DNA of 64,000 nt from Nitzschia sp. DOCU1 (GCA_951394045.1 OX595998.1:434001-498000); one strand, 5' to 3'; shown: positions 1 to 11,868, counted from the first letter of the stretch. Made by a program: numbers and translations. The notes: generated by a model not told the origin, from the sequence alone.

Positions 1-676
1 AAACATTTGGAGTGGCAACGGAAAGATTCATTATTTGGGATCTTGGAACGGACGCTGAATAGCTTGACGTGAAGCTAATTTAGCTAAACAACTACAAGGG
101 GACAAGCGATAAGAAAAGTCTTCATGTTGGAAGACTAGAATAAAGCAAAGAGCGATCGTTTGCGATAATGTCGGAGCAGCGATGGATGGAGAGAGTTTAG
201 TATTGTAGTCATAACTCTAAGGAGCGAAGTGTGTGAAAGAAACTATCTAAAAGTAGAGACCTTTGCATTGGCAAGTTGCAAAGGACACGAGCAGTATCAT
301 TGACGACGATTGGCAAGTGTGGTCAATCTAGTCAAGAGTTCAGCTGACGAGGTACAGACTCGAGAGATTTCAACACAAGAAATGCCGCAAATCCAAAAAC
401 TCTTAACACGAGACATCGCGCGAAAAGCTTCTAAAACAGCCCAAAAGAGGGGGTTGAGCATTTCGCAGCTAGATTTGGCTATAGAATGACTACGGTGCTG
501 CAATTTTGAGGATATATAGTTAACTACCATAGCCCGGCGCTGCTAGGTTTATAGGTTCGTAGCAATCAATCTCGGCTACTTAGTAATTTCGTAATATTAG
601 CAATTGTCGTGTGATAAGTGCACTGTATGATACGGTCCAAATCCATATCACACCACACTTTGTCTAGCTATTCCTA
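1..676. other. Flank of the large transposon, no recognised gene
   Basis: No gene is recognised. On the plus strand an open stretch at 304-489 ends in TGA, is rich in Lys, Gln and Ser, and lacks an upstream ATG in frame. It could be the last exon of a gene that starts outside the window, or chance. AT-rich sequence follows up to the first inverted-repeat bases near 677. Confidence 0.4.
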
Positions 677-1490
677 TTCCAAGATGTTCCTACGTTTAGA
701 GGTCTACAAATAATAGCTCTTTGAATATAATTTGTCCACTATTGGGTTCTCAAAGTCATTTTTGTTGTTCCCTCAGCCGAGGCTCTCTGACTGCCCCAAT
801 ACGGGTCGTTCTACATCAAAAGCGGGATGTACTATTCATACCACTTGCAATACCCGCAACAGAGGAATATTGGAAGACTACCACCACCCTAGAAACCCCG
901 CCGGAATGATTTTAGAACATTCTTTTTCGAAAATTGACCATCGTCTAACAACACAGTCGCAGGCGTTCAAGAGCATCCCGCTAAGAGCCGGCGATGGTAC
1001 CACCAAGATGTTTGATTGTAGAGTCCCACGACCTTTCCATCGTCTCCAGTGTCCTTTCCAGTGTCTTTGAAATCGATCGGCAAACCAAAGGCAGCATCCG
1101 AAGATGATAATAGGAGCCAGAAGACAAAGATGCAATAAAAATAAAGGCGGCGTTAGCGTCACGAATGAGCGCTTTACAAAAGATCAAAAACCATAGACGT
1201 CTCTAAAATAATATGAATGATAACTTACCTCGTTTGTTCCTTCTGAATCGTCCTCCAACGAGCGATAACCGCACCAACAACCTCGTCGGCCGGCAAGGAA
1301 TTTCCTTCAAATCATGGCCTCGTGCAATTAGAACCGTTCTCCGCCGAAACCAGCTGCAATAACCAGAGAAGCGGCTCAAATAGGCTTCGATGAGTTGTTG
1401 AGCGATTGCAACAAACGGCAGTAACAAATACTTACTACAGCACTTGCAATCGTCGACGCCGTCATTTTGTTTTTGTGGCTGAAAGATCGG
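677..1490 (+). repeat. Left terminal inverted repeat, about 0.8 kb
   Basis: Read on the plus strand it matches the reverse complement of 10228-11868, starting with TTCCAAGATGTTCCT (677-691) and ending near the GTTTTTGTGGCTGAAAGAT stretch at about 1470-1489. Around 1165-1200 it lacks about 190 bp present in the right copy, and it keeps the empty site (GACGTCTATGG on the minus strand) of the solo LTR found in the right copy. Small ORFs here are also seen in the right copy but look non-coding. Confidence 0.75.
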
Positions 1491-1807
1491 CAATTTTCTA
1501 GTACCTGTGGCCGAAAAAAAAAGGGGAGGGAAAAAAGGAAGTTTAAGAAGGGGAGCTCATGCCCAACGGCAAGCGCCCGTTGTAGAGCACCCGAGGTGCG
1601 CATTTGTAAATATTATTTCGTCCGTCCGTATCGTCGACGTCGACGTCGGCATTCTTCTTGCAAATGCATTTCGAGTGTTGCTACAAAACAACAATCCAAA
1701 TCCATCGACTACAAATCAACCTAAAGTCTCATCGACTATAAATTAGCTACAGTGGGTTGGACTGCTACAATAGAGAAGGGACGATGACTCCGAATCAACA
1801 ATCATCA
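1491..1807. other. Spacer between left inverted repeat and transposase stop
   Basis: Begins with an A- and G-rich run (about 1509-1555), then mixed sequence with a GTCGAC-rich patch near 1632-1650. No gene or repeat recognised. It should hold the 3' untranslated region of the minus-strand gene. Confidence 0.4.
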
Positions 1808-4800
1808 TCACTCATTTGTATTGTCATCGCCGGGCTCTGGCTCCCATGGAATGTTGTCAATCCGCTTTGTTTGGTCAACTGGAAATCCTCTCTTCCTTTG
1901 ATGCTCCGGTGTCCTGCATTCAAAGAACTTCCCTGGTTGCTTTTGCTTTGGCTTTGGATGGTAATCTGTCCAGTGGCAATCCAACTTACAATAGCCACAC
2001 TCTCTGCATCGCTTTGGTAATCGTCTCTTCTTCATTTGAGGCTCAAGGAATGCATTGGCCTGGACATACTGAGCCGGTTCCACTGGCGTTTGGCCAGCAA
2101 AAGCTGCGACAACAATCCGCCTTGCTTCGGGGGCACTTTCCTCTTCCTCATCCTGGAAAACAGAAAATTGTACATCATCTTCCTCTCGTTCTTCTATTGG
2201 GGGAAGATCCATCATTGCTGGGAACGGATTATTCATTTCAACGGACGCTCGCTTCTGCCTCCTCTCGGCCGCATTTGAAGCCACCATGATTTTTGGAGCC
2301 TCCTCATCAAACGACACATCACTGCAACGATCCTGTCCACGCAACGCTCGTCGAAGGCCCTTGTTCTGGTTCAATACTGGCAGCAACGTAGCTGCAACAT
2401 TTCCAGCCTTCTTCATTTCTTGGTAAAAGTCCATCAACAAGAAGGCGGTCTTGTAGGTCATGTCAGAGGCTGGTCTTCTTTCATCTTCCTCGTCCTTTAC
2501 CCAGGCATTCCAGAAGCAAGTAAACTTTCCCCAACGGATGGAAGTGAAGTTGTCGGCCTCATCAGTCAATCCATCAGTAGCAGATGTGGAGCCCCCCTGG
2601 AACCGAGTGTAGTGCTTTCGAAAAAACTCCTTTTCGCAGTCTGTGATGACTTTTCTGACACCTCGTTTTCGTCCCAATTTTCCGGCAACCCATGCGGCCG
2701 ATGCAGTCAACTCTTGCATTCTTTCACTTGACTCCTCGTTGCTGGCATTATTGACAAGTGCATCCCAGGATCCATCTTTAAATGAATCCTCAATGCGACC
2801 AACAGCTTGGTCCAAGTCTTCTGTGCTTGTGTCGTACTCCCCAGCAATCAACCCGAAATCTTCTCCAGTCGAAGCAAAATATTTGGTACATTCGAATTTT
2901 GGATGGGGAGGCTCAACAAGCTCCTCCCAACCGCACCCAGCTTCAACCTCTTCTTCAATCTCCCATCCGTCATAGAAATGGGCATACCTTGACGGTAGCC
3001 CAAGAAGACGGATGTCGACGTCATGATTCCACCGGTGAACAAATTCATAGAGTAATGCGACCACAAAGCCCGGGGAAATATTAAACCCACGTAATAATTG
3101 TCGTATTTTTTGGTGAAAGCCTTCTAATGCACTGGTTCCACGGAGGCATTTGAAAAGGGGTACACCAAGCGAGTCCGTTCCAATCTGTACGTAATACGAT
3201 AGACCAGGAATATCGCTGAGGCAGCCCTTCCTTATGTGCCGCAGGGTAGACTTGTACAGATTCCACGCCTTTCGTCCAAACAACGGCTTGCCTGTCTTAT
3301 TATCTTTCACATTTGCAAATAAGTTCACCACAGCGTTGAACTGTTTCTCAAGCTCCACTGGACCTGGGACTGTTCGCCGAACGCGCTTCCTGAAATAGTG
3401 CCATGGCAAACTGTTGATTTCATCGTCAGTCATGTTGCCCTTTTCCTTTAGAGCTGCTTTAAGGAACGATACATCCAAGTAGCTTGCGACAAAGAATGCA
3501 TCTGACAACCTCGCCATGAACGAACCAAATGCACCATGTTTCTTGGACAATACCCGAGCAAATCGAATAAAGATATGCTCGATGTCCTGCTTGGTGTGGC
3601 CACCCTTGAAGTAGAAGTTGGTGGTGTATGGATCCTGGTGGTCCTCAGAAAAACCATGGTCGTCAAGGCGGGTGTGAGGTTCGTCATCCAAAGTATCATT
3701 TCCACCAGTGTCGTCCTCATCCTCCGACATTGATAGGTCATTTGGAGGGCTTGCCTCTGCTGTCATTGCTAGTTGTAGTGGCTCACTGCTCGCATCAGTC
3801 TCACCTCCCGTAGCCAGCACCGGGTCTGTAGCAACTTCTTTGCTCTTGGTAGAAAGAATTGGTTCAAAAACGCCCCCTTCTGGTTGGACTCGGGTGTGAT
3901 TCAATAGCCATTTTACTTCAAGGGGTTCGTGGGCTGGAATCGCAGCCTTTAATTCCTCAAGAGTTTTCCCTTGCATCTGTGTCGCCTTAGCAGCTGGACG
4001 CCGTATACATGTTATTTGAAACTTGGCGCACTTGTTACTCTGTTGGTTGAAAAAGAGATGGCTGTCAGCAAGGCCAACGTAAGTCGCCTCTGCAACAACA
4101 CTCGATTTATTTGGTGTGTATAGAAGTAACTTGTCCCCTTCCTTGAGGTTGTTTGCTCTTGGAGCGGTCGTCTCTGTAGGATCGACATATGGCATTGCTG
4201 TCATCTTCAGATAGCAGAGCATCTGGGAGTAAGAATCTAGTGCGGCGTACTCAATATGCTTGTCCGACAATGGTCCTGACCAATTCGAAATCCGGATGCT
4301 TTGATCCTTTTCAAGCTCAATGCCACCAAATAGAGCACTAAAAATCTTGCCAAGGCTACCTGTCGCCGTTGGAAGAACGCCTCGATCCTTCGCCATGTGC
4401 TGCAGATTGACTTCGCCTTGCAGAGTGACGCCTATCTCCGCCAGTTTTGTCCGGTCTGCCGAGATTGAACATGCAACTTTCTTGATGTCGGGCGATTCAA
4501 GAAGCGTCACAAGTCCTTTTGGGAATGGCCGCTGAAAAATGTATGTATCCAGTCCTTGTGTCGTGATTTGGATCGTGTCGGGGCCTTTCTTAGTCCTTGC
4601 CATTGCTACAGTCCATTCACTATCAAGTGAAACAACAGCCCATTCATTGCGCTGACATGATGCGATTATATCATTCGCAGTAGCATCTGCAACTTCGTTT
4701 GATGAAAACGTTGTCGGGCTTTGGTTCATAGTTAAATACTGCACAGTCCTTGTGGTTGAATATTGCGCACTTGTTGTTGAATATTGTGTACTCGTCCCTG

Positions 4801-6295
4801 GATCGGGATCAAAAGAGTGCACCACGAACGAATCGAAGATGGGGCTCTTCTCCTGATTGCTGCTGCCTTCATAAAACGACCGCTCCTGGCAGCAGCGATC
4901 GGTAGTGAAGATAATTGGCCCTTTAAATCCATGCAGCTTGTACCGACGGTTCAAGCCTCGCAGGGACCCTTCGACTTCATTGAGGGTAGTGCCGTTAACG
5001 AGCCTGAATAGCAAAATATGGCCATACTCATTCATCACAGAGTACATGCCAACAAAACCCCGCTCGTTGTCGATCAGTACGACCTTGCCAATCTTGATAA
5101 AATGGTCACCACTCAGAAAGTTACCGCCATTCATTGTCATTTTGTGACGGTAGTAGGGCACGTGCGATTCTATCTCTTCGAGCGTGACTCTCAGTAGATA
5201 GTTGAGCGATGGTAGAGTATACTCTGATCGTGGGTCATCAAAAGGGAAAAATAACCGCTTCTCAATGATACGCTTCTTAGCCTTCATGAGCTCGCAGTAT
5301 GATCGCCACTTCTTGGCGTCCATTGCGTGCGCTTGCTTGTATCGTTCACAGAGGGCATTGCGAAAGCCAAGAGCACTCATTCCGTGTGCTAGCTGTGACC
5401 GCATCTGTTCAATCAAGGTCCATCGAACCGCCCCTCTCGTTGTAGTTCGGCAGCCATGTTGCCTCCAAATACCCTGAACATATGGTGGGGCTTGGGAAAC
5501 CACGCCTGCATCATAACTATAGAACATAGAATTTTCTTCACTTGCCTTCTCTCGTTGGATCTTACAGATGTACCTTCGGCCAATAAGCCCAGTTATACCA
5601 TGCTCATCAAACACTCGTCGCACATATCCGCCCCAGCCATTGTGGAGTACACATGACGTGTTGCCAGCATGGAATGGACAACAGGGCCTGTTATCCGGGT
5701 AGAACTCTGGCCATCGGCATTCAGGAGCCCAGAACATAATGGGGCGGCATGCGAAATCACTGGGTGATAGGAGGGTACCAGGATCACGGTTGAGTGGTGC
5801 ATTGTAGAAAAAGTGGTAGGGATCAGCAACTGGGTCGACCATTAGCCCTCCAATTTCAGCAGGCCATCTCCCAACAAATTGGTGGGCACCATTCTCCTCA
5901 AACCTTACTCTATCTTTCAGAAAGATTTGGAGCTCAGTGTAGATCTTCAACGATGTTGGCCGGAATGTTCCCTCCAACATTCCTTGTTGGCTTGTTGCTG
6001 CTGCGAGGATGGATTCTTCTCTTATGCCTTCGTCCTCTTGTGTAGATTTTGCTCTTGCCGCTTTGTTTGCATTGCGAGTAATAACTGCTTTCTTTGCTCG
6101 CAGTACAAATTTAGGGTTCTTCTCCGTTGAATGCGCCTTCTTACATTGGGCTTTTTGAGCACTCATCAGTAGCTCCAAAGTGTGCTTCTCCCGTTGTTGT
6201 TTTTCGAGAAGGGCCACTCGTTCACGTCGAGCAATTTTCTCTTTCTCCAGATTTTCCGGTGTGTATGGATTATGGATCCACTTCATTTTGTGCAA
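1808..6295 (-). CDS. Transposase-like protein with inserted DEDDy 3'-5' exonuclease domain
   Basis: One open frame of 1495 aa. Residues about 1-350 hold Cys/His-rich segments (C-R-P-I-M-F-W, C-C-P-F-H) resembling the DUF6729 type as I recall it. A possible RNase H-like transposase core follows: D in V-V-L-I-D-N-E near 407, D in T-T-D-R-C-C near 468, and E in G-T-S-A-L-E-G-F-H near 1055. Between the second D and the E, residues about 553-695 form a WRN/RNase D-like exonuclease with L-D-S-E-W (Exo I), S-A-D-R-T-K-L (Exo II) and Y-A-A-L-D-S (Exo III), so the DEDDy residues look intact. A long acidic linker follows. Near 1435 a Cys-rich C-R-E-C-G-Y-C-K-L-D-C cluster probably binds zinc. The start at 6295 is the first ATG of the frame. 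The exonuclease call is firm; the DDE residues are inferred. Confidence 0.75.
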   Translation of the reverse strand: MHKMKWIHNPYTPENLEKEKIARRERVALLEKQQREKHTLELLMSAQKAQCKKAHSTEKNPKFVLRAKKAVITRNANKAARAKSTQEDEGIREESILAAATSQQGMLEGTFRPTSLKIYTELQIFLKDRVRFEENGAHQFVGRWPAEIGGLMVDPVADPYHFFYNAPLNRDPGTLLSPSDFACRPIMFWAPECRWPEFYPDNRPCCPFHAGNTSCVLHNGWGGYVRRVFDEHGITGLIGRRYICKIQREKASEENSMFYSYDAGVVSQAPPYVQGIWRQHGCRTTTRGAVRWTLIEQMRSQLAHGMSALGFRNALCERYKQAHAMDAKKWRSYCELMKAKKRIIEKRLFFPFDDPRSEYTLPSLNYLLRVTLEEIESHVPYYRHKMTMNGGNFLSGDHFIKIGKVVLIDNERGFVGMYSVMNEYGHILLFRLVNGTTLNEVEGSLRGLNRRYKLHGFKGPIIFTTDRCCQERSFYEGSSNQEKSPIFDSFVVHSFDPDPGTSTQYSTTSAQYSTTRTVQYLTMNQSPTTFSSNEVADATANDIIASCQRNEWAVVSLDSEWTVAMARTKKGPDTIQITTQGLDTYIFQRPFPKGLVTLLESPDIKKVACSISADRTKLAEIGVTLQGEVNLQHMAKDRGVLPTATGSLGKIFSALFGGIELEKDQSIRISNWSGPLSDKHIEYAALDSYSQMLCYLKMTAMPYVDPTETTAPRANNLKEGDKLLLYTPNKSSVVAEATYVGLADSHLFFNQQSNKCAKFQITCIRRPAAKATQMQGKTLEELKAAIPAHEPLEVKWLLNHTRVQPEGGVFEPILSTKSKEVATDPVLATGGETDASSEPLQLAMTAEASPPNDLSMSEDEDDTGGNDTLDDEPHTRLDDHGFSEDHQDPYTTNFYFKGGHTKQDIEHIFIRFARVLSKKHGAFGSFMARLSDAFFVASYLDVSFLKAALKEKGNMTDDEINSLPWHYFRKRVRRTVPGPVELEKQFNAVVNLFANVKDNKTGKPLFGRKAWNLYKSTLRHIRKGCLSDIPGLSYYVQIGTDSLGVPLFKCLRGTSALEGFHQKIRQLLRGFNISPGFVVALLYEFVHRWNHDVDIRLLGLPSRYAHFYDGWEIEEEVEAGCGWEELVEPPHPKFECTKYFASTGEDFGLIAGEYDTSTEDLDQAVGRIEDSFKDGSWDALVNNASNEESSERMQELTASAAWVAGKLGRKRGVRKVITDCEKEFFRKHYTRFQGGSTSATDGLTDEADNFTSIRWGKFTCFWNAWVKDEEDERRPASDMTYKTAFLLMDFYQEMKKAGNVAATLLPVLNQNKGLRRALRGQDRCSDVSFDEEAPKIMVASNAAERRQKRASVEMNNPFPAMMDLPPIEEREEDDVQFSVFQDEEEESAPEARRIVVAAFAGQTPVEPAQYVQANAFLEPQMKKRRLPKRCRECGYCKLDCHWTDYHPKPKQKQPGKFFECRTPEHQRKRGFPVDQTKRIDNIPWEPEPGDDNTNE

Positions 6296-6805
6296 AGGCA
6301 GCGTTGAATCAATTCCAATTTGTTGGATTCATATTGCGAAATGGGGGCCCAGTTTCGTCATTGGAAGTGGGCATGAAAATGATTCATCGTCATTTTGTCA
6401 TTTTTGTGTTACTTCCGACGCAGTCGTGGGACGGTTCGGCGTGGAGGATGGCTTTCGCTCTAGTTTAATAAGCCCTTGCGATAACCACGATAACCATTTA
6501 GTTTATTTTTCGTCAGAGTGAGCGACGTTTTTAATAGGTTATGTGCTCTATTTTGGCTTGCGATAACCGGCCACAGCGATGAGAAGATTGCCGAAAGATC
6601 CGCACTCATACTGCATGGTGGAACGCCGAAATGGGCATGAATGCGCGCACGCTGGGACGCCATTTATTGCCTTGCAAAATTGGTCGTTAAAATACATTGT
6701 TTGGTAGTAATTATGCTCGTTTAAAGGCGGTCATTTGGTTTCGAATTCTTTTCCTTCTTTTCCCCCCTTTTTTCTTCATAAAATTTGAGCTAGCTACGTG
6801 GGGTA
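6296..6805. other. Upstream region of the exonuclease-transposase gene
   Basis: About 510 bp between the minus-strand start and the nested transposon. It contains two near-repeats of GCGATAACC (about 6477 and 6560) and a T-rich tract at about 6740-6785. It should hold the promoter of the minus-strand gene. No gene recognised. Confidence 0.4.
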
Positions 6806-6841
6806 TGGATGGTCCGCATCCTCCACTTTGCGGGGCAGTAC
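6806..6841 (+). repeat. Left terminal inverted repeat of nested transposon
   Basis: The 15-bp outer block matches its partner at 9735-9749 exactly, and the 17-bp inner block matches apart from one missing T. The two blocks are separated by 3-4 bp on each side. Confidence 0.7.
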
Positions 6842-6977
6842 CAGGTACACTTTTCTACACAACCCTACACAAAATTTTCCCCTGTAGAAGCTGTGTAACA
6901 TGAGTACCAGAACAGGGCGCGCCATTTTTTCTCACAGCAAAGATCTGCTTGCATCCGAGGCGAAGCAAGCCCCCACC

Positions 6978-8155
6978 ATGACTGCTGATGACGATGACCT
7001 CAAATCACAGGTAGCATCTTTCTCTCTCGTCATTTCATCTTCTTCACCGGACACTATACTATGGGATTCCAATCACAGAATTCTGTCCTGTACAAGTCAA
7101 GAGAAATAGGCTTTGATGCTATAGTGCACGTTATCAAGCAGCGCTTTGAGCACAGCAAGTCTTGTGGGGAAGTTGGAGATAGTGAAAGACCAGCAGTGGT
7201 CATAGATGCCAGTCTCATGGGATTCCTCTTTGTAAACAAGTCGTTTGGACCAGTAGGGGGGTTAAGGATCCTCTGCAGATCCTTTCTAGACAGGTTCATT
7301 GACGTGCACTTGGTTGTGGATGGTCCAAACCGGCACCATTCCAAGAGAGCAACCATAATGCGCAAGGGTGAACAGGAAAAGGCGCGGCTGAATGCATCAA
7401 GGAAGCGAATGGAGCTATCTGATGCCATCCAAGCTGCCATTACCCCTAATGATGACAATATCAAGTCTCTACAGCGTGAAGTTCGTCGTCTGGAGACTGT
7501 GATGAGAAGAAGTCTTCCCCCTGATTTCATTGACAAGCTTCAAAGACTTGTTTGCAAGGAAACAACATTGGACGAAACCAATCTGAAACGTGGGCAATTT
7601 TTTTATGTGGAATCAATTTTTCAGGCTGACCCAGAGATTGCGATGCTTGCACTCTCCGGGTCGGTGGAGTGCATTTTGAGTGGCGATTCTGACTTTGCAT
7701 TGCACGTTGGACCTGCAGTCTATGGAAGCAGCAACGACTCCCTTGGAGTGGATTTAATGCTGACCAGGCCACGGATCTCAATCCGCAGCAGTTCACTAGA
7801 AGCAATGTCCCTTACTACTGGACAAGCTTCAGTTGCAGCTGCAACAGAGAAGATTTTGAAAAGCCACATGCCCGGGGAATATTTTGGGGCTCCTCCCCCC
7901 TATCCACTACTGAACGAGCAAAGGTGCCCAATCAAGCGAGCATTGATTGGCATTGCTCTGGGCTGCGATGTTTTTGTTGGTGGAATTATCAAGCCCTTGC
8001 AGAAAGCGTTCTCATCGAACTCCGGATCCGAATTGGCTGTTGCAAAAACAATTTCTTTGAAGGAATTGAGGACCGTTCTTTACGTGCTGATGTTAAGATT
8101 CTCATGGCAGCAGCGGGCTATGAGACAGCCGCCTTGTGTAATGCAGAGCATTTAA
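6978..8155 (+). CDS. XPG/FEN1-like structure-specific nuclease of the nested transposon
   Basis: The first ATG with a strong context (CCACCATGA) is at 6978. A likely 68-bp intron at 7011-7078 (GTAGCA...CACAG) joins in phase, and ATG 7061 is the alternative if unspliced. Counted from 7061, FEN1 acidic residues are recognisable: V-V-I-D-A-S near 49, V-V-D-G near 86, the I-region A-D-P-E-I-A-M...S-G-D-S-D-F near 190-210, and L-G-C-D-V near 301. The metal-binding set therefore looks complete. After about 8050 the homologous-looking frame moves by one base (open in the next frame to 8436), so this is either a decayed gene or one with an unrecognised intron. The product probably cuts DNA flaps or junctions made during transposition, but that role is inferred. 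Confidence 0.65.
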
Positions 8156-8446
8156 CCGAATGGCTGAAACCTGTAGCCGTTTCCACTGATCTTTCCAAAC
8201 GGTCCCCTGGGCGGGCAAGCCCAAAGGATTGGAAATTAATACGATCTATCCAATACCAAAAGCCAACCTCACAGCTTAGCGACTCCATCAAATCAGAGGA
8301 TACTTTGGTGGTGCAGACAAAAGACTTGGCCGAGCTTCCGCTGGTGAAACATAACAACCCTCGAGCAACCTGTGAGCTAATTGATGCCATTAGCCTATTC
8401 TTAGATCGCTACCATCGAAATATACAACGGCTATGACCCCCATACC

Positions 8447-9496
8447 ATGATGGAAGTTGGAAACCAAGTGGCAGGGATGATAATCGAAGATGTAGGCGAA
8501 GCTCATGGCTGCATTGCTGATGTTGAAACAAGCCCTTGGGGAAATACCATCACGAGCAATGGGCAAGAAAATAATCTGGATCGGCTGACACCACAGGAAG
8601 TACATAACCGAACAGGGTTTGAAGATCTTTTTCAGCTGCTGTCGTATGCTGCCGTGGTTTGTGGTGGCAATGTTGATGTTTTCTGCCGGAGACAGTCGCA
8701 GGTACTATCATTTGTTTCTGAATGGTTGTTATACTGCAAGTGGAGTTATGGGCGTTCAAGAAGAAGGGATGAAGATCTAGCCAAAGACCATGGAATATGC
8801 GACAAGAAGAGGAGAAGTGTGGTCACAGCGAAGCTACAGTATTCGCTCAGAGCAAGATTTTCCAGTCCAATGTATGCTAGTCATGCTGAAGATATGAAAT
8901 TCATGCCGGCAAGTTTCAGAGATTATTTTTCTTGCAACGAGCGAATTGCAATGCATGACAACACAGGCTTACCTTTTGTGGCTCCTTCAGATGCCGATCT
9001 CAACCGGAGTCTCTATTCGGAGTACTACAATGAAACATGTGCCAAGGGTGGGGTTGGATTGCAACGATGCGGATGGATAGTATCTTTTGAGTTGGCAACA
9101 GGCGGGATCCCTGATTCAGCTTATGTGGAATTGGTGAAACTATTCCAGCAGCAACAGAGATTTTCGGACCGTGACTCTGCCCACAGTGATAAGAAGTTCA
9201 CCAACATATTCGATAAGGGGTATCGGTGTACTCTTGCTGCAATGTCAGTTGGTGGGCAAACATGCCTTCAGCCAAATTTTGCGGACAGTGATCAGCAATT
9301 TCGTAGGGACTCCACCTTGCACAGTGCAGCAGTTGCAGTTATTCGTTCAGCCAACGAAAGGGCTGTAAGGGTTATGAAGCACTCGTGGAAACTGAAGCAC
9401 GGAGTCAACAATGGGGCGATGGATGTTAGAGTTTTGGCTGACCTTTGGCTGGCATGGGGATTCCAAGTCAATTTCATGTACTCACCTGTAGCTTAA
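8447..9496 (+). CDS. DDE_Tnp_4-type transposase domain of the nested transposon
   Basis: 349 aa in the same frame as the XPG block, which is open from about 8405. Residues 171-215 read H-D-N-T-G-L-P-F, then P-S-D-A-D-L-N-R-S-L-Y-S-E-Y-Y, then G-I-P-D-S-A, the pattern around the first Asp in DDE_Tnp_4 transposases. F-D-K-G-Y-R-C near 255 fits the second Asp. S-A-N-E-R-A-V followed by basic and Trp residues near 301 fits the final Glu. The N-terminal 150 residues are unassigned. Two frame breaks (about 8080 and 8430) separate it from the XPG block, so the two may have been one protein. The stop at 9494-9496 lies 218 bp inside the right inverted repeat. Confidence 0.6.
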   Translation: MMEVGNQVAGMIIEDVGEAHGCIADVETSPWGNTITSNGQENNLDRLTPQEVHNRTGFEDLFQLLSYAAVVCGGNVDVFCRRQSQVLSFVSEWLLYCKWSYGRSRRRDEDLAKDHGICDKKRRSVVTAKLQYSLRARFSSPMYASHAEDMKFMPASFRDYFSCNERIAMHDNTGLPFVAPSDADLNRSLYSEYYNETCAKGGVGLQRCGWIVSFELATGGIPDSAYVELVKLFQQQQRFSDRDSAHSDKKFTNIFDKGYRCTLAAMSVGGQTCLQPNFADSDQQFRRDSTLHSAAVAVIRSANERAVRVMKHSWKLKHGVNNGAMDVRVLADLWLAWGFQVNFMYSPVA

Positions 9497-9713
9497 AATC
9501 ATTATTAGTAAAAGGAAAAGTGACGTTTGTTATTGTTTGTTTGTTGCATTCGTTGCGTTTGTTGTTGCATTCGTTGCGTTGCGTTATTGCGTTCGTTGCG
9601 CCGCGTTGTTGCGTCCAGAAACCAGTCCTGTACCGCAGACCACAGGGAATCGTTCGAGTCATCCGGTACAATTTCTACACAGCGTCTACACAGTGTAGAA
9701 CCTACGTAAAAAT

Positions 9714-9749
9714 GTACTGCCCCGCAAAAGTAAAGATGCGGACCATCCA
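9714..9749 (-). repeat. Right terminal inverted repeat of nested transposon
   Basis: Inverted partner of 6806-6841. Just upstream (9540-9610) is a low-complexity stretch of GTTGCATTCGTTGCGTT-like units lying after the transposase stop. Confidence 0.7.
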
Positions 9750-9819
9750 AACTGTCCTGCACAAGATTTTGGACTCCAATGACTCACTTTTTCAATGACC
9801 TGCGCTTGTTAAACACTAA

Positions 9820-10203
9820 AACGTACTGTGGAATCGAACCACAGAGCTAATCCAATCACGCTGTCTTAACAGTCCTTATTAAGGTATATCAAGTACACAA
9901 ATCCTTCGTACTTTGACATCCTCCCTACTTGATATTCCTTATTCTACGTTGCCCGTTAGCCTCACCCCCTCTCTTATTCGGGCTGAGACACCTTTTCGCC
10001 CCTTGTTTATCCTCCCTGGCCCTAGGAGTCGGCAAACCGCAAATAACGCAAATATCCAAGTGCTCTCGGGTTTTGAACCCTGGACGTTACCATGTTAAAA
10101 ACTAACGTACTGTGGAATCGAACCACAGAGCTAATCCAATCACGCCGTCTTAACAGTCCTTATTAAGGTATATCAAGTACACAAATCCTTCGTACTTTGA
10201 CAT
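9820..10203. mobile_element. Small element bounded by 100-bp direct repeats with a tRNA-like T-arm
   Basis: The 100-bp segments 9820-9919 and 10104-10203 are direct repeats with one visible difference (CACGCTGTC versus CACGCCGTC). On the minus strand each contains CTGTGGTTCGATTCCACAG, a perfect T-arm with a B-box core, but no complete tRNA cloverleaf. Between them lie 184 bp with no ORF. The layout resembles a miniature LTR-type (TRIM) or tRNA-derived element. No target duplication was identified, so the class is uncertain. Confidence 0.5.
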
Positions 10204-10227
10204 GCGCTCACCTCCCGTGATCGGCCG

Positions 10228-11868
<1,641 letters not shown>

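Larger units (their letters stand above)
6806..9749. mobile_element. Nested 2.9-kb DNA transposon encoding XPG-like nuclease and DDE_Tnp_4-type transposase
   Basis: Inverted ends are visible: TGGATGGTCCGCATC at 6806-6820 is repeated as its reverse complement at 9735-9749, and ACTTTGCGGGGCAGTAC at 6824-6840 recurs inverted at 9714-9730 with one extra T. Similarity continues inward as TCTACAC-rich sequence (about 6850-6895 and 9670-9705). Both plus-strand coding blocks lie between these ends. No unambiguous target duplication was seen, so the exact termini could shift by a few bases. It lies within the larger transposon and therefore appears to be a separate later insertion. Confidence 0.68.

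Noticed and set aside
304..489. Histone-fold-like C-terminal exon
   Set aside because: A faint resemblance in the last 25 residues only, with no start and no splice evidence.
1203..1493. 96-codon minus-strand ORF, with a similar ORF at 10293-10517
   Set aside because: The two lie in paired terminal inverted repeats, so their similarity follows from the repeat itself. Composition and lack of motifs do not support coding.
2420..5477. Many plus-strand ORFs of 60-110 codons
   Set aside because: All are antisense to the 1495-aa exonuclease-transposase frame and have no independent features.
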